Shown here: positions 1-10,297 of the stretch, piece by piece
How positions within the stretch are numbered: position 1 is the first letter of the stretch
How the letters are laid out: every line of letters starts with the position of its first letter
Assembly: GCF_900105155.1 (NCBI RefSeq)
Contig: NZ_LT629762.1
Location: forward strand, 5,403,501-5,467,500
DNA length: 64,000 nucleotides
Direction of reading: 5' to 3'
Source of the DNA: Pseudomonas prosekii
Lineage (GTDB): Bacteria > Pseudomonadota > Gammaproteobacteria > Pseudomonadales > Pseudomonadaceae
The notes under the pieces: generated by a model
Database searches by the model: none
Told to the model about the DNA's origin: nothing
The model's input: only the letters and a program-made list of their open reading frames with translations
Program-made: the position numbers and the translations under genes

Positions 1-283
1 TGGCGTGATATTCTGCGCGCCAACTTGCTTTGACCTATTCAGTTAGTACGCTCTCGAGGCGTGCCAACAGGATCAATGTCGCTCAAGTAGCTGAAGCCAA
101 TAATGATAAAAAGTCAGTTCAGTAGGGACATATAAACTGAGGTCGATGGACACGTCGGCCTTGTGTGCCCACCCTCCAATCCTGCTGTGCGAGAGCCCGC
201 GATATCCTGCCTGAATGTCGTGAAACGTGGTTCTGGCGAGTGCGGATGGAAGGGCGGATGGCGTTTTATCATAGGTGCTACAG

Positions 284-1936
284 ATGCTGAAGAAACTCAA
301 CACGGCCCTGCTGGGGCTGGCTTTGTCGATGGGGATCACGTCCGCTCAAGCGGAAGAGGCAAAGAAAGTCGATGTGCTGCTGATTGGCGGCGGCATCATG
401 AGCGCGACCCTGGGTGTCTGGCTCAACGAGCTGCAACCGGACTGGTCGATGGAAATGGTCGAGCGCCTCGATGGCGTCGCCCAGGAAAGCTCCAATGGCT
501 GGAATAATGCCGGTACCGGTCACTCCGCACTGGCCGAGCTGAACTACACGCCGGAAGACGAGAACGGCAAGGTGCAGATCCCGAAAGCCGTTGAAATCAA
601 CGAAGCTTTCCAGATCTCCCGCCAGTTCTGGTCGTGGCAGGTTCAGCAAGGCGTCCTGAAGAACCCGCGTTCGTTCATCAACTCCACTCCGCACATGAGC
701 TTTGTGTGGGGCGATGACAACATCAAGTTCCTGAAAAAACGCTACGAAGCCCTGCAAGCGAGCCCGCTGTTCGCCGGCATGCAGTATTCCGAAGACCCGG
801 CGCAGATCGCCAAGTGGGTTCCGCTGATGATGGAAGGGCGTGACCCGAGCCAGAAAATCGCGGCCACCTGGACGCCGATCGGCACGGACGTGAACTTCGG
901 CGAAATCACCCGCCAGTTCGTTGCGCACCTGCAAACCACGCCCAAGTTCGACTTGAAGCTGTCCAGTGAAGTACAGGACATCACCAAGAACGACGACGGC
1001 ACCTGGCGCGTCAGCTACAAGAACCTGAAAGACGGCACCAAAACCGAAACCGACGCCAAGTTCGTCTTCATCGGCGCGGGCGGCGGTGCATTGCACTTGC
1101 TGCAGAAGTCCGGCATTCCTGAAGCCAAGGAATACGCAGGCTTCCCGGTGGGCGGCTCGTTCCTCGTGACCGAGAACCCGACCATCGCCGAGCAACACTT
1201 GGCCAAGGCCTACGGTAAAGCTTCGGTGGGCGCACCGCCGATGTCGGTTCCGCACCTGGACACCCGTGTTCTGGACGGCAAGCGCGTCATTCTGTTTGGC
1301 CCATTCGCGACCTTCAGCACCAAGTTCCTCAAAGAAGGCTCGTACCTGGACCTGCTGACCAGCACCACCACCCACAACATCTGGCCGATGACCAAAGTCG
1401 GGATCAAGGAATACCCGCTGGTCGAGTACCTTGCTGGCCAACTCATGCTGTCTGACGAAGACCGCCTGAACGCCCTGAAAGAGTACTTCCCGAACGCCAA
1501 AGCTGAAGACTGGCGCCTGTGGCAAGCCGGCCAACGCGTGCAAATCATCAAGCGTGATGAAGCGGCCGGTGGCGTGCTGAAACTGGGCACCGAGATCGTG
1601 ACCTCCGCTGACGGCTCCATCGCCGGTCTGCTGGGCGCATCGCCGGGCGCATCGACCGCTGCACCGATCATGCTGTCGGTCCTGCAAAAGGTCTTCAAGG
1701 ACCAGGTTGCTTCGCCAGCCTGGCAGGAAAAACTGCATCAGATCGTGCCAAGCTACGGCACTCAGTTGAACGGCAATCCTGAGAAAGTCGCAGAAGAGTG
1801 GGCTTACACCGCCAAGGTGTTGCAGCTGACTACTCCGCCGGTAATCCCTCAGGCAGCAGCCCCGGCTGCTACTGCTGCACCGACTGAAGCACCAGCGGCC
1901 GCTAAAGCCAATGCTGCCAGTGACATGGCTCTGTAA
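284..1936 (+). CDS. mqo: Malate:quinone oxidoreductase
   Basis: FAD-dependent, membrane-associated enzyme that oxidises malate to oxaloacetate and passes electrons to quinone in the TCA cycle. The protein is about 550 residues, the usual family size. A hydrophobic leader ending in SAQA, unusual outside pseudomonads, precedes a dinucleotide-binding motif ([13 protein letters not shown]). The body carries family stretches such as [13 protein letters not shown] and a C-terminal LLGASPGAS. The tail is Ala/Pro-rich and low complexity. An in-frame GTG lies three codons upstream, but the ATG chosen has an AGGTG-like ribosome site 8-10 bases before it. The gene stands alone and is followed by a strong terminator. 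Confidence 0.96.
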   Translation: MLKKLNTALLGLALSMGITSAQAEEAKKVDVLLIGGGIMSATLGVWLNELQPDWSMEMVERLDGVAQESSNGWNNAGTGHSALAELNYTPEDENGKVQIPKAVEINEAFQISRQFWSWQVQQGVLKNPRSFINSTPHMSFVWGDDNIKFLKKRYEALQASPLFAGMQYSEDPAQIAKWVPLMMEGRDPSQKIAATWTPIGTDVNFGEITRQFVAHLQTTPKFDLKLSSEVQDITKNDDGTWRVSYKNLKDGTKTETDAKFVFIGAGGGALHLLQKSGIPEAKEYAGFPVGGSFLVTENPTIAEQHLAKAYGKASVGAPPMSVPHLDTRVLDGKRVILFGPFATFSTKFLKEGSYLDLLTSTTTHNIWPMTKVGIKEYPLVEYLAGQLMLSDEDRLNALKEYFPNAKAEDWRLWQAGQRVQIIKRDEAAGGVLKLGTEIVTSADGSIAGLLGASPGASTAAPIMLSVLQKVFKDQVASPAWQEKLHQIVPSYGTQLNGNPEKVAEEWAYTAKVLQLTTPPVIPQAAAPAATAAPTEAPAAAKANAASDMAL

Positions 1937-1952
1937 CTAACAGCCAGATCGC

Positions 1953-1992
1953 AAAAAGCCCACTGAACCGGCAACGGTCAGTGGGCTTTTTT
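1953..1992 (+). terminator. Intrinsic terminator of mqo
   Basis: A GCCCACTGA / TCAGTGGGC stem with an 11-base loop is followed by a T-run and preceded by an A-run. It begins 17 bases after the mqo stop. Confidence 0.92.
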
Positions 1993-2045
1993 GTGGGTGG
2001 GATTCGGCTCTCGCAGGTCACGCAACATTTGAAGCTGACGAGCAT

Positions 2046-2087
2046 CCTGTGGCGAGGGTGCTTGCTCCCGCGGGGGCTGCGAAGCAG
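2046..2087. repeat. Single REP-type element
   Basis: CCTGTGGCGAGGGTGCTTGC followed by a GGGGGCTGCGAAGCAG arm resembles one half of the full palindromic elements at 28196-28331 and 42993-43132. The other half is absent. Apart from this and the mqo terminator, I see no gene between 1937 and 2287. Confidence 0.7.
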
Positions 2088-2287
2088 ATCTAAAGCGATA
2101 AATCCGCCCCGAATATTCGCGGTCCATTATTCGGTTTTCTTTTACAACTCATCCAGAGCGTTGGCCTCTGCCAACGCTTCATTTCTCCCAGGAAAGCTGG
2201 ACTGAAGCAGCCGGTCCTTGATGCTTGCCATTCACTTTCCGGCCAACGAAAAGTTAGCCGAAGCGGGCCGTTGAATTGATTTGAGAT

Positions 2288-2503
2288 CTACTTTTTCTCT
2301 GCGCCAACTCCTTTCTTCGCAGCAGCATCCTCTGCTTCTTTAGCCTTCATATCCGCGTATTCCTTATCGGCTGCAACCGACTTTTCAGTTGCTTTCTCGG
2401 CAGCAATTTTATCCGCAGCCAGCTGCTCTGGCGTCTTCAATCGTTCATCCACGAGCTTGTTGATTGCAGCAACTTTTTCTTCCATTTTCGCGGATTCATC
2501 CAC
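2288..2503 (-). CDS. Small charged alpha-helical protein, unknown function
   Basis: About 71 residues, almost entirely Lys, Glu, Ala and Asp (for example KAAAEKATEK-like heptads), predicted to form one long charged helix or coiled coil. No signal peptide or membrane segment. The frame stays open further upstream but would run through a terminator hairpin, so I use the GTG that has GGAG six bases before it; an internal ATG 12 residues on is the alternative. I do not recognise a family. Low-complexity composition makes any similarity search unreliable. Confidence 0.55.
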   Translation of the reverse strand: MDESAKMEEKVAAINKLVDERLKTPEQLAADKIAAEKATEKSVAADKEYADMKAKEAEDAAAKKGVGAEKK

Positions 2504-2565
2504 TGGTAGCTCCTGCGAGTAAGTTGCGCATCGCCCGCTCACAGATATTGAAGCTAAAACAACAT

Positions 2566-2603
2566 AAAAGGCCTCATCGCAATTATTGCGATGGGGCTTT
2601 TTT
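2566..2603. terminator. Bidirectional terminator-like hairpin
   Basis: GCCTCATCGCAAT / ATTGCGATGGGGC stem with A-run before and T-run after, so it could act on either strand. It lies directly upstream of the small charged protein, and argues against that gene starting further upstream. Confidence 0.8.
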
Positions 2604-2782
2604 GTGTTTCTCAAGATCAAAGATCAGTCTGCGGCAGTGATTTAACAGGAATTTTGTAAGGTCAGGTTTTCGTGGCAGCGGATGGAGTAAAAGGGGAAAG
2701 ATTTAATTCCATATTAATCCAGCACCTAGGTGTCGTTGGCTGCGTTCTCAGGCTGTATGGCTGCTCAGGGCAGGTTCCGCAT

Positions 2783-3190
2783 TTAGACGTTGCCTTTAGC
2801 AATGTCTTCCAAAGTTGGACGGTATTTTGCCAGGATGACACCAAGGTTTGACTTGAATTTTTCTTTATCAAGGCAGTTTACAAGTGCTGTGCTGTACAGC
2901 TCTGCGCGGCTACAGTCCATATTCGGTTCGTTGGCGACAAAGTTGATAGTCCGACGGATAGCATCTTTAACCGTGCCTAGGACCTGCTCTTGTGTGCCTT
3001 CGATTCGCCCCGTACCAATCAACTTTCCTAGATAAAAATGTTCTTCATTTGTGGTTGATCGGTCGTCATATACCGATTCAAACGCGTTGAGAACCTTAGT
3101 CAACTTTGCTTTGTCGGCTAGCGCCTTGGGGTTCTTTGCATAGGCAGCTCTAACTTTGCGGGCGAGTGTCAACCATTCTGTTTGATTCAT
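2783..3190 (-). CDS. Hypothetical cytosolic protein
   Basis: 135 residues, soluble, predicted mainly helical, with no signal peptide or membrane helix. Two cysteines lie in the C-terminal third (MDCSRAELY and VNCLDKEK). The start has an AGAGGG ribosome site seven bases upstream. Base composition is noticeably AT-richer than flanking core genes. Downstream on the same strand there is no obvious partner; upstream lies a broken secreted-protein gene. I do not recognise the family. It could be an immunity-type or phage-derived cargo protein, but nothing in the sequence shows this. Confidence 0.7.
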   Translation of the reverse strand: MNQTEWLTLARKVRAAYAKNPKALADKAKLTKVLNAFESVYDDRSTTNEEHFYLGKLIGTGRIEGTQEQVLGTVKDAIRRTINFVANEPNMDCSRAELYSTALVNCLDKEKFKSNLGVILAKYRPTLEDIAKGNV

Positions 3191-3272
3191 ATATCCCTCT
3201 TTTTCCTTTCGTTGGGCAGCCAGTACCTGGCGGCAAGTTTTTTAATTCGCGGAATGAGTACGCTTAAACGCG

Positions 3273-3651
3273 TTATCGCCTCTCCATTGGATAATGCTCA
3301 ATCCGACACTCATAACTATTACCATCACCCTTACACACCCCATCCAAATACCGATAGTCAACCCGCACCGACTTTCCCCTTTTAGGCCTCTGTCGGCGTG
3401 GCAGCGGGTTTTAATAATCGATTTTTTCCAGAGTGAAAGTGACTGTCGTCCCGACCTTTGGGCATTCCACCGTGGCCGATGCCGGGCTGGCTTTCAGGAT
3501 TTTGGCCTGTACCTGCGGATAGGGTCGTTTCAACACATCCGTGACTAGCAGCTCCAAACCACAATTTTGCCCACGCGCCTGCTTGTGCGGGCCCGCACAT
3601 TGTTGAGAGCGTTGAAACAAACACGGCAAATTGCGTGACACGATTTTTCAT
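3273..3651 (-). pseudogene. Broken copy of a small secreted protein (frameshift plus nonsense)
   Basis: The frame begins with a signal peptide (MKNRVTQFAVFVSTLS...AQA). Removing one base from the CCC at 3570-3572 restores WQNCGLELLVTDVLKRPYPQ, which matches WQICSLNVLITEVVKQPYPQ of the intact protein at 52849-53226. Further on, a TAA follows ...EKIDY where the intact copy has a Gln codon. Beyond that stop the same frame reads NPLPRRQRPKRGKSVRVDYR and then DGVCKGDGNSYECRIEHYP, again matching the intact copy to its end. So there are two independent lesions in an otherwise full-length (about 125-codon) gene. Either lesion alone could be a sequencing error; both together point to a real pseudogene. 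Confidence 0.88.
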
Positions 3652-3692
3652 TATTGTGCTGCCTGCCTCGTATTCATCGAATCATAGAGCGA

Positions 3693-4115
3693 TCAAATCT
3701 CTTCGGTGTCGACCGATACTTCGATGTAGAAGAACTTTATATCCGGCCACAATTCGCGTTGGTTGATGGGCGTTTCCTCAGAAGCCATGACGAAGCCATA
3801 CCCGATATCTGTTTTTTTATCGCGATAAAAATAGGGCATGGAATCCCAGACGCAGCAGTAAAACTTGAGCGGAGGCAGGCCAAAATGCTGGTTCATGTAT
3901 CGCTCGGCCTTGAGCGCGTTAGCACCCGTTATGCGGTATTGGGCAACGAAGGGTTTTCCCTGTCGGTCAGTGGCTTGTGTGCACTGTAGAAACTCCACAT
4001 AGGCAGGTTTATCACTGATCTTCGACAGGAAATCCTCGCAGCCGGGTGCCGCGCTTGCCCCGCTCGACAGCGTGCACAGGGCGAGTAAAAGCAGTACGCG
4101 AATTAATCTATTCAC
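3693..4115 (-). CDS. Secreted DUF4952-like protein
   Basis: 140 residues with a clear Sec signal peptide (MNRLIRVLLLLALCTLSSGASA, cleaved after ASA) and then PGCEDFLSKISDKPAYVEFLQC, a pattern I associate with DUF4952 proteins of pseudomonads. The mature part has four cysteines, two of them adjacent (YCCVWDSMPYFY). It probably acts in the periplasm. Its start overlaps the stop of the upstream membrane-protein gene by four bases (ATGA), so the two are translationally coupled and probably work together. No function is known to me; the family name is from memory. Confidence 0.75.
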   Translation of the reverse strand: MNRLIRVLLLLALCTLSSGASAAPGCEDFLSKISDKPAYVEFLQCTQATDRQGKPFVAQYRITGANALKAERYMNQHFGLPPLKFYCCVWDSMPYFYRDKKTDIGYGFVMASEETPINQRELWPDIKFFYIEVSVDTEEI

Positions 4116-4858
4116 GACTTCTCCGTCACCTTCCGCGCCAGATCCCCCGTCACCCCCGCTGTGATAACCCCCGCGCCCGGCGCCAGATTGGTCACGGTGC
4201 TCGTCACACTGGTGCTGATGTTGCGGGTGTACGCATCGATGGGCATGCCGCCACGCATATGCGCCGAGACTATTTGTGGCGAGATGACGGTGCGGGTGAT
4301 GGTGGAGCTGACGGTGCGGAACAGGTTACCCAGGGCCGATACGATGGAGATGATGGTGAGGGCGGCGAAGGGGATGGATAGCCACATGACGCTCATCTTG
4401 AACAGCGCGTGTTCGGTGGAGAAGCCATTGAGGCTGCGGCAGTACAGAATTGATGCGATAAGGTAAGCGCCTGCCAGCGCCGCGACGGCCATGGGGTCGC
4501 GGATGTCGAAGGCCAGGCGTGCGCACAGCAGGCCGTAGATCACTAGGCTGGCGAGCACGTCCGGAAGCAGGCTTTTCAAACCTTCCAGGGCTTTGGAGAT
4601 GTTGTAGATCACGAAGCCGATGATCACGATCCAGCCCAGCACGGGAATGATGCCGATGGCCATGACCAGTACCGAGAGCAGCAGACTTTTGATGATGCCG
4701 TGGTGCAGGTTGTGTCTGATCAGGTAGAAAACGAAGTAGCCGAAGGAAAACAGCGCGATCAACGCGAGGGACCCCAGCGCCGCTTCACGCGGGAGGAAAA
4801 AACTCATGCCGCCCACGGCCAGCATGAAGGCCAGGCAAAGGTAACCACTTTTGTTCAT
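4112..4858 (-). CDS. Multi-pass inner membrane protein, unknown function
   Basis: 248 residues from the ATG chosen (MNKSGYLCLAFML); the frame extends 18 codons upstream, but that extension is hydrophilic and would bury the first membrane helix. Six or so hydrophobic segments fill the first 190 residues. The last 60 residues are Ser/Thr/Val-rich (TSVTSTVTN) and hydrophilic. The gene overlaps the start of the secreted DUF4952-like gene by four bases, indicating a two-gene operon linking a membrane and a periplasmic protein. I do not recognise a family. Confidence 0.7.
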   Translation of the reverse strand: MNKSGYLCLAFMLAVGGMSFFLPREAALGSLALIALFSFGYFVFYLIRHNLHHGIIKSLLLSVLVMAIGIIPVLGWIVIIGFVIYNISKALEGLKSLLPDVLASLVIYGLLCARLAFDIRDPMAVAALAGAYLIASILYCRSLNGFSTEHALFKMSVMWLSIPFAALTIISIVSALGNLFRTVSSTITRTVISPQIVSAHMRGGMPIDAYTRNISTSVTSTVTNLAPGAGVITAGVTGDLARKVTEKS

Positions 4859-5112
4859 CGATGTTCGTCCGTGATCAGGAAGCAACCCTGTGTTGTCCCG
4901 AAGGTCTTGCATGCTACTAATTCGCCATTACTTTTGTCGAGCCGCCGCGGACTGCGGAAAATCAGCCATTCCTTCAATTTCGGCGGGATTAGGCAATAAC
5001 TCGGCAGGATGCGGCCATCGCGTCTGCCAAGCCGTGTCCTATTCTCTGTGCAGCGCCGCGCCACACAGTCGCAAATATCAGCGAAGACTTCTTCAACGTT
5101 CGTTCAACGGAT

Positions 5113-5125
5113 TGACCTGAGGTCA
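5113..5125. promoter_or_regulatory. Palindrome TGACCTGAGGTCA upstream of alcohol dehydrogenase
   Basis: A perfect 6-1-6 inverted repeat lies 82 bases before the dehydrogenase ATG, in the 349-base space between the membrane-protein gene and the dehydrogenase. It has the size and symmetry of a dimeric repressor or activator site. The rest of that space holds no gene that I can support. Confidence 0.4.
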
Positions 5126-5207
5126 TCCACTTGAACGATTCAGCAACTGCGACACTCCTCTCTATTCAGCCAATAACCCTAAGCCACAAACCCAAAAGGT
5201 GATTTCC

Positions 5208-6275
5208 ATGGCCAAGACTTATAGCTACGCCGCGCAGAATCCCAAGGACTCGCTCAAGCCGTTTACTTTCGAACGCCGCGCGCCGGGCGCCGATGATGTG
5301 CAGATCGACATCCTGTACTGCGGCGTCTGCCACTCCGACTTGCACACCGCGCGCAACGAGTGGCAAAACACCTTGTATCCATCGGTGCCGGGCCACGAAA
5401 TTGTCGGTCGGGTGACCGCCGTTGGCGCCAATGTCAGCAAATTCAAGGTCGGCGATCTGGCCGGCGTCGGGTGCATGGTCGACAGTTGCCAGCACTGCGC
5501 ATCCTGCGCCGAGGGCGATGAGCAGTATTGCGAAAGCGGTTTCACCGGCACCTACAACGGTCCAGTGTTCGGCGGCGAGAACACCTTCGGCGGCTACTCG
5601 GACAACATCGTGGTCAAGGAGAAATTCGTCCTGCGCATCTCCCACGACGACACCAATCTGGCCGCTGTCGCGCCGCTGCTGTGCGCCGGCATCACCACCT
5701 ATTCGCCGCTGCACCACTGGAAAGTCGGGCCTGGGCAGAAGGTCGGCGTGCTCGGCCTCGGTGGCCTCGGGCACATGGCGGTGAAGATCGCCCATGCGAT
5801 GGGCGCGCACGTGGTGCTGTTCACCACCTCGCCGAACAAGCGTGAAGACGGTCTGCGCCTGGGCGCCGATGAAGTGGTGGTGTCGAAGAACCCGGATGAA
5901 ATGGCCAAGTTTGCCAACACTCTGGATTTCATCCTCAACACCGTCGCCGCACCGCATGACCTCGACGCGTTCCTAAATCTGCTCAAGCGCGATGGCACCA
6001 TGACGCTGGTCGGCGCGCCGGACAGTCCGCACCCGTCGCCGTCGGTGTTCAACCTGATCTTCAAACGCCGCAGCCTCGCCGGTTCGTTGATCGGCGGGAT
6101 TCAGGAAACTCAGGACATGCTGGATTTCTGCGCTAAACACGGCATCGTTTCGGACATCGAAATGATCGACATCCAGAACATCAACGAAGCGTATGAGCGG
6201 ATGCTCAAGGGCGATGTGAAATACCGTTTTGTCATCGACATGAACAGCCTGAAGAAAGAAGCCAACGCAGCCTGA
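5208..6275 (+). CDS. Zinc-dependent alcohol dehydrogenase (CAD/YahK type)
   Basis: 355-residue medium-chain dehydrogenase that would interconvert aldehydes and alcohols with NAD(P)H. The N-terminal catalytic domain has CGVCHSDLH (catalytic zinc Cys and His), GHEIVGRV, and the structural-zinc cluster CQHCASCAEGDEQYC. The Rossmann domain follows with GVLGLGGLGHMAVKIA. The pattern matches the cinnamyl-alcohol-dehydrogenase-like branch that includes E. coli YahK. The start is set by AAAGGTGA upstream; an in-frame GTG three codons earlier is less well placed. The gene stands alone behind a palindromic site. Confidence 0.92.
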   Translation: MAKTYSYAAQNPKDSLKPFTFERRAPGADDVQIDILYCGVCHSDLHTARNEWQNTLYPSVPGHEIVGRVTAVGANVSKFKVGDLAGVGCMVDSCQHCASCAEGDEQYCESGFTGTYNGPVFGGENTFGGYSDNIVVKEKFVLRISHDDTNLAAVAPLLCAGITTYSPLHHWKVGPGQKVGVLGLGGLGHMAVKIAHAMGAHVVLFTTSPNKREDGLRLGADEVVVSKNPDEMAKFANTLDFILNTVAAPHDLDAFLNLLKRDGTMTLVGAPDSPHPSPSVFNLIFKRRSLAGSLIGGIQETQDMLDFCAKHGIVSDIEMIDIQNINEAYERMLKGDVKYRFVIDMNSLKKEANAA

Positions 6276-6290
6276 TTGAGCTGTGCAATT

Positions 6291-6317
6291 GCGGCCTGAC
6301 CCCAGCGGTCGGGCCGC
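6291..6317 (+). terminator. GC-rich hairpin after alcohol dehydrogenase
   Basis: GCGGCCTGACC / GGTCGGGCCGC pairs over 11 bp with a five-base loop (one wobble pair), 15 bases after the stop. No T-run follows, so termination strength is uncertain. From here to the katG start (about 330 bases) I see only an AT-poor leader with no gene and no operator I can name. Confidence 0.6.
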
Positions 6318-6582
6318 ATTCGGTTAGCGCCGAAAAAAGATTCTGCCTATCACGCGCAAACACTGCGGCTATTAGCGCTCCTCCGAAGACGGACTAGTCT
6401 TACCTTTGCGCTGGCGTCTGCCGGTCGCTCAACACCTGATGAAGAGATAACAAAGAGTCACAGGCTTGCCGTGGGCCCGTGTGCTGGCGAACCGTTCGCC
6501 ACCCTCCAGAGTTCCCGTGTGGCCGCAGTGCGCAGTTGCTTCAACTGCTCGGCCGGAAAACCTGTGTCATTGATTTCGCTGA

Positions 6583-8901
<2,319 letters not shown>

Positions 8902-8918
8902 ACCGCCGCAAAAACCAA

Positions 8919-8947
8919 ACCCGCTGCTCCGTCAGCGGGTTTTTTTT
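8919..8947 (+). terminator. Intrinsic terminator of katG
   Basis: ACCCGCTG / CAGCGGGT stem with a short loop and eight T residues. Its right arm and T-run reappear, slightly changed, at the front of each following repeat copy. Confidence 0.9.
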
Positions 8948-8975
8948 ATCAACCGTCCAACTCCCACAAATCCCC

Positions 8976-9638
8976 TGTAGCAGCTGGCGAAGCCTGCGTC
9001 CGGCTGCGAAGCAGTCGCCCCGTCAAGGAAACGCGGTGTATCAGACAGACCGCGAACACAGGTTTTACGACTGCTGCGCAGCCGGACGCAGGCTTCGCCA
9101 GCTGCTACATCAGTGGGTTTTTTATCAACCGTCCAACCCCCACAATCCCCTGTAGCAGCTGGCGAAGCCTGCGTCCGGCTGCGAAGCAGTCGCCCCGTCA
9201 AGGAAACGCGGTGTATCAGACAGACCGCGAGCACAGGTTTTACGACTGCTGCGCAGCCGGACGCAGGCTTCGCCAGCTGCTACATCAGTGGGTTTTTTTT
9301 ATCAACCGTCCAACCCCCACAAATCCCCTGTAGCAGCTGGCGAAGCCTGCGTCCGGCTGCGAAGCAGTCGCCCCGTCAAGGAAACGCGGTGTATCAGACA
9401 GACCGCGAACACAGGTTTTACGACTGCTGCGCAGCCGAACGCAGGCTTCGCCAGCTGCTACATCAGCGGGTTTTTTATCAACCGTCCAACCCCCACAAAT
9501 CCCCTGTAGCAGCTGGCGAAGCCTGCGTCCGGCTGCGAAGCAGTCGCCCCGTCAAGGAAACGCGGTGTATCAGACAGACCGCGAGCACAGGTTTTACGAC
9601 TGCTGCGCAGCCGGACGCAGGCTTCGCCAGCTGCTACA
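8976..9638. repeat. Tandem array of four REPIN-like palindromes
   Basis: Four near-identical 134-bp palindromic elements begin at 8976, 9151, 9329 and 9505, a period of 175-178 bp. Each has arms TGTAGCAGCTGGCGAAGCCT and its reverse complement flanking a central spacer with CGTCAAGGAAACGCGG. The linkers repeat a piece of katG tail (CAGTGGGTTTTTT, ATCAACCGTCCAACCCCCAC), which shows that the unit duplicated was one palindrome plus the right half of the katG terminator. Long open frames through it are artefacts of repetition. Confidence 0.95.
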
Positions 9639-9807
9639 AGGGGGAGTGTGCAGTTAGGGATCGGAATCTGATCCGTATTTTCTGGTGTTATCTGCATCTG
9701 TAACCAGATCAGTGCAAGTCCCAGAATGCCTCACCGGCCTGGCCGCCCTGAGATCAACTTGTCTCACTGCGCCTGTTGCGCCGCAACCTCAAGTAGTAGG
9801 AGGCCTG

Positions 9808-9891
9808 ATGGCTAGAATGGCGATTTTCCTGGGTGGGTTTCTGGTGCTGACGATTTTGATCGGAGCGCTTGCGACGATTTCTCCGGCCTGA
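9808..9891 (+). CDS. 27-residue single-helix membrane peptide
   Basis: MARMAIFLGGFLVLTILIGA then LATISPA: one hydrophobic helix spanning nearly the whole peptide. It has a near-perfect AGGAGG ribosome site five bases before the ATG and its own intrinsic terminator just after the stop, so it looks like a genuine monocistronic small gene, separated from the repeat array by about 170 bases. I do not know its partner; peptides of this size usually join a larger membrane complex. Confidence 0.7.
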   Translation: MARMAIFLGGFLVLTILIGALATISPA

Positions 9892-9895
9892 ACAC

Positions 9896-9937
9896 AAAAA
9901 AAGCCCGCTGAACCTGTGATGGTCAGCGGGCATTTTT
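9896..9937 (+). terminator. Intrinsic terminator after small membrane peptide
   Basis: GCCCGCTGA / TCAGCGGGC stem with an 11-base loop, A-run before and T-run after. Confidence 0.9.
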
Positions 9938-10018
9938 ATGTGGAGCCCTAGCCAATTCGGCCGGGGCTACCGCGAGACCTGTGGCAGGTCTGCTTGCAGG
10001 TTTTGACGGCTGACGTTA

Positions 10019-10237
10019 TCAGTTCCCATCGGCCACTTTGCGTTCGATCTCATCGGTTTTGCGCCGTAGCTCTTCGGCGTCTTGCTCTTTGACGCGGGTC
10101 GAGGTCGGGGTGATGACTTCGTCGACGGCGCGGGTGTCGTCGTCGCGGTCCTGAAGATCGCGTTCGACCACGTTCACAGGTTTGCCCGACGTATCGGTCG
10201 GCAGGGGATTGGCTGGGTTTTTCGAGTCATTGTTCAT
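10019..10237 (-). CDS. Small disordered acidic protein
   Basis: 72 residues, strongly hydrophilic. An Asn/Pro-rich N-terminus leads into a charged second half (ERDLQDRDDDTRAVDE, then AEELRRKTDEIERK, likely helical). GGAGGT lies eight bases before the ATG, so the start is firm; the longer frame upstream is not needed. No signal or membrane segment. It sits downstream of the AbrB-type gene on the same strand, about 60 bases away. No family recognised. Confidence 0.7.
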   Translation of the reverse strand: MNNDSKNPANPLPTDTSGKPVNVVERDLQDRDDDTRAVDEVITPTSTRVKEQDAEELRRKTDEIERKVADGN

Positions 10238-10297
10238 ATCGCATACCTCCATTGGCTTAAACGTTGGATGCAACGACAGGCGCGGAGTTCGAGTTTT

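Noticed and set aside
278..1738. 486-codon open frame on the minus strand
   Set aside because: It lies opposite mqo. Composition is Arg/Gln/Gly/His-rich with no domain, as expected for antisense of a GC-rich gene.
8976..9638. CRISPR array
   Set aside because: The units are long palindromes with repeated, not unique, linkers, and there are no cas genes.
9113..9703. 196-codon open frame with internal repeats
   Set aside because: It is read through the REPIN array; the repeated peptide simply reflects the DNA repeats.
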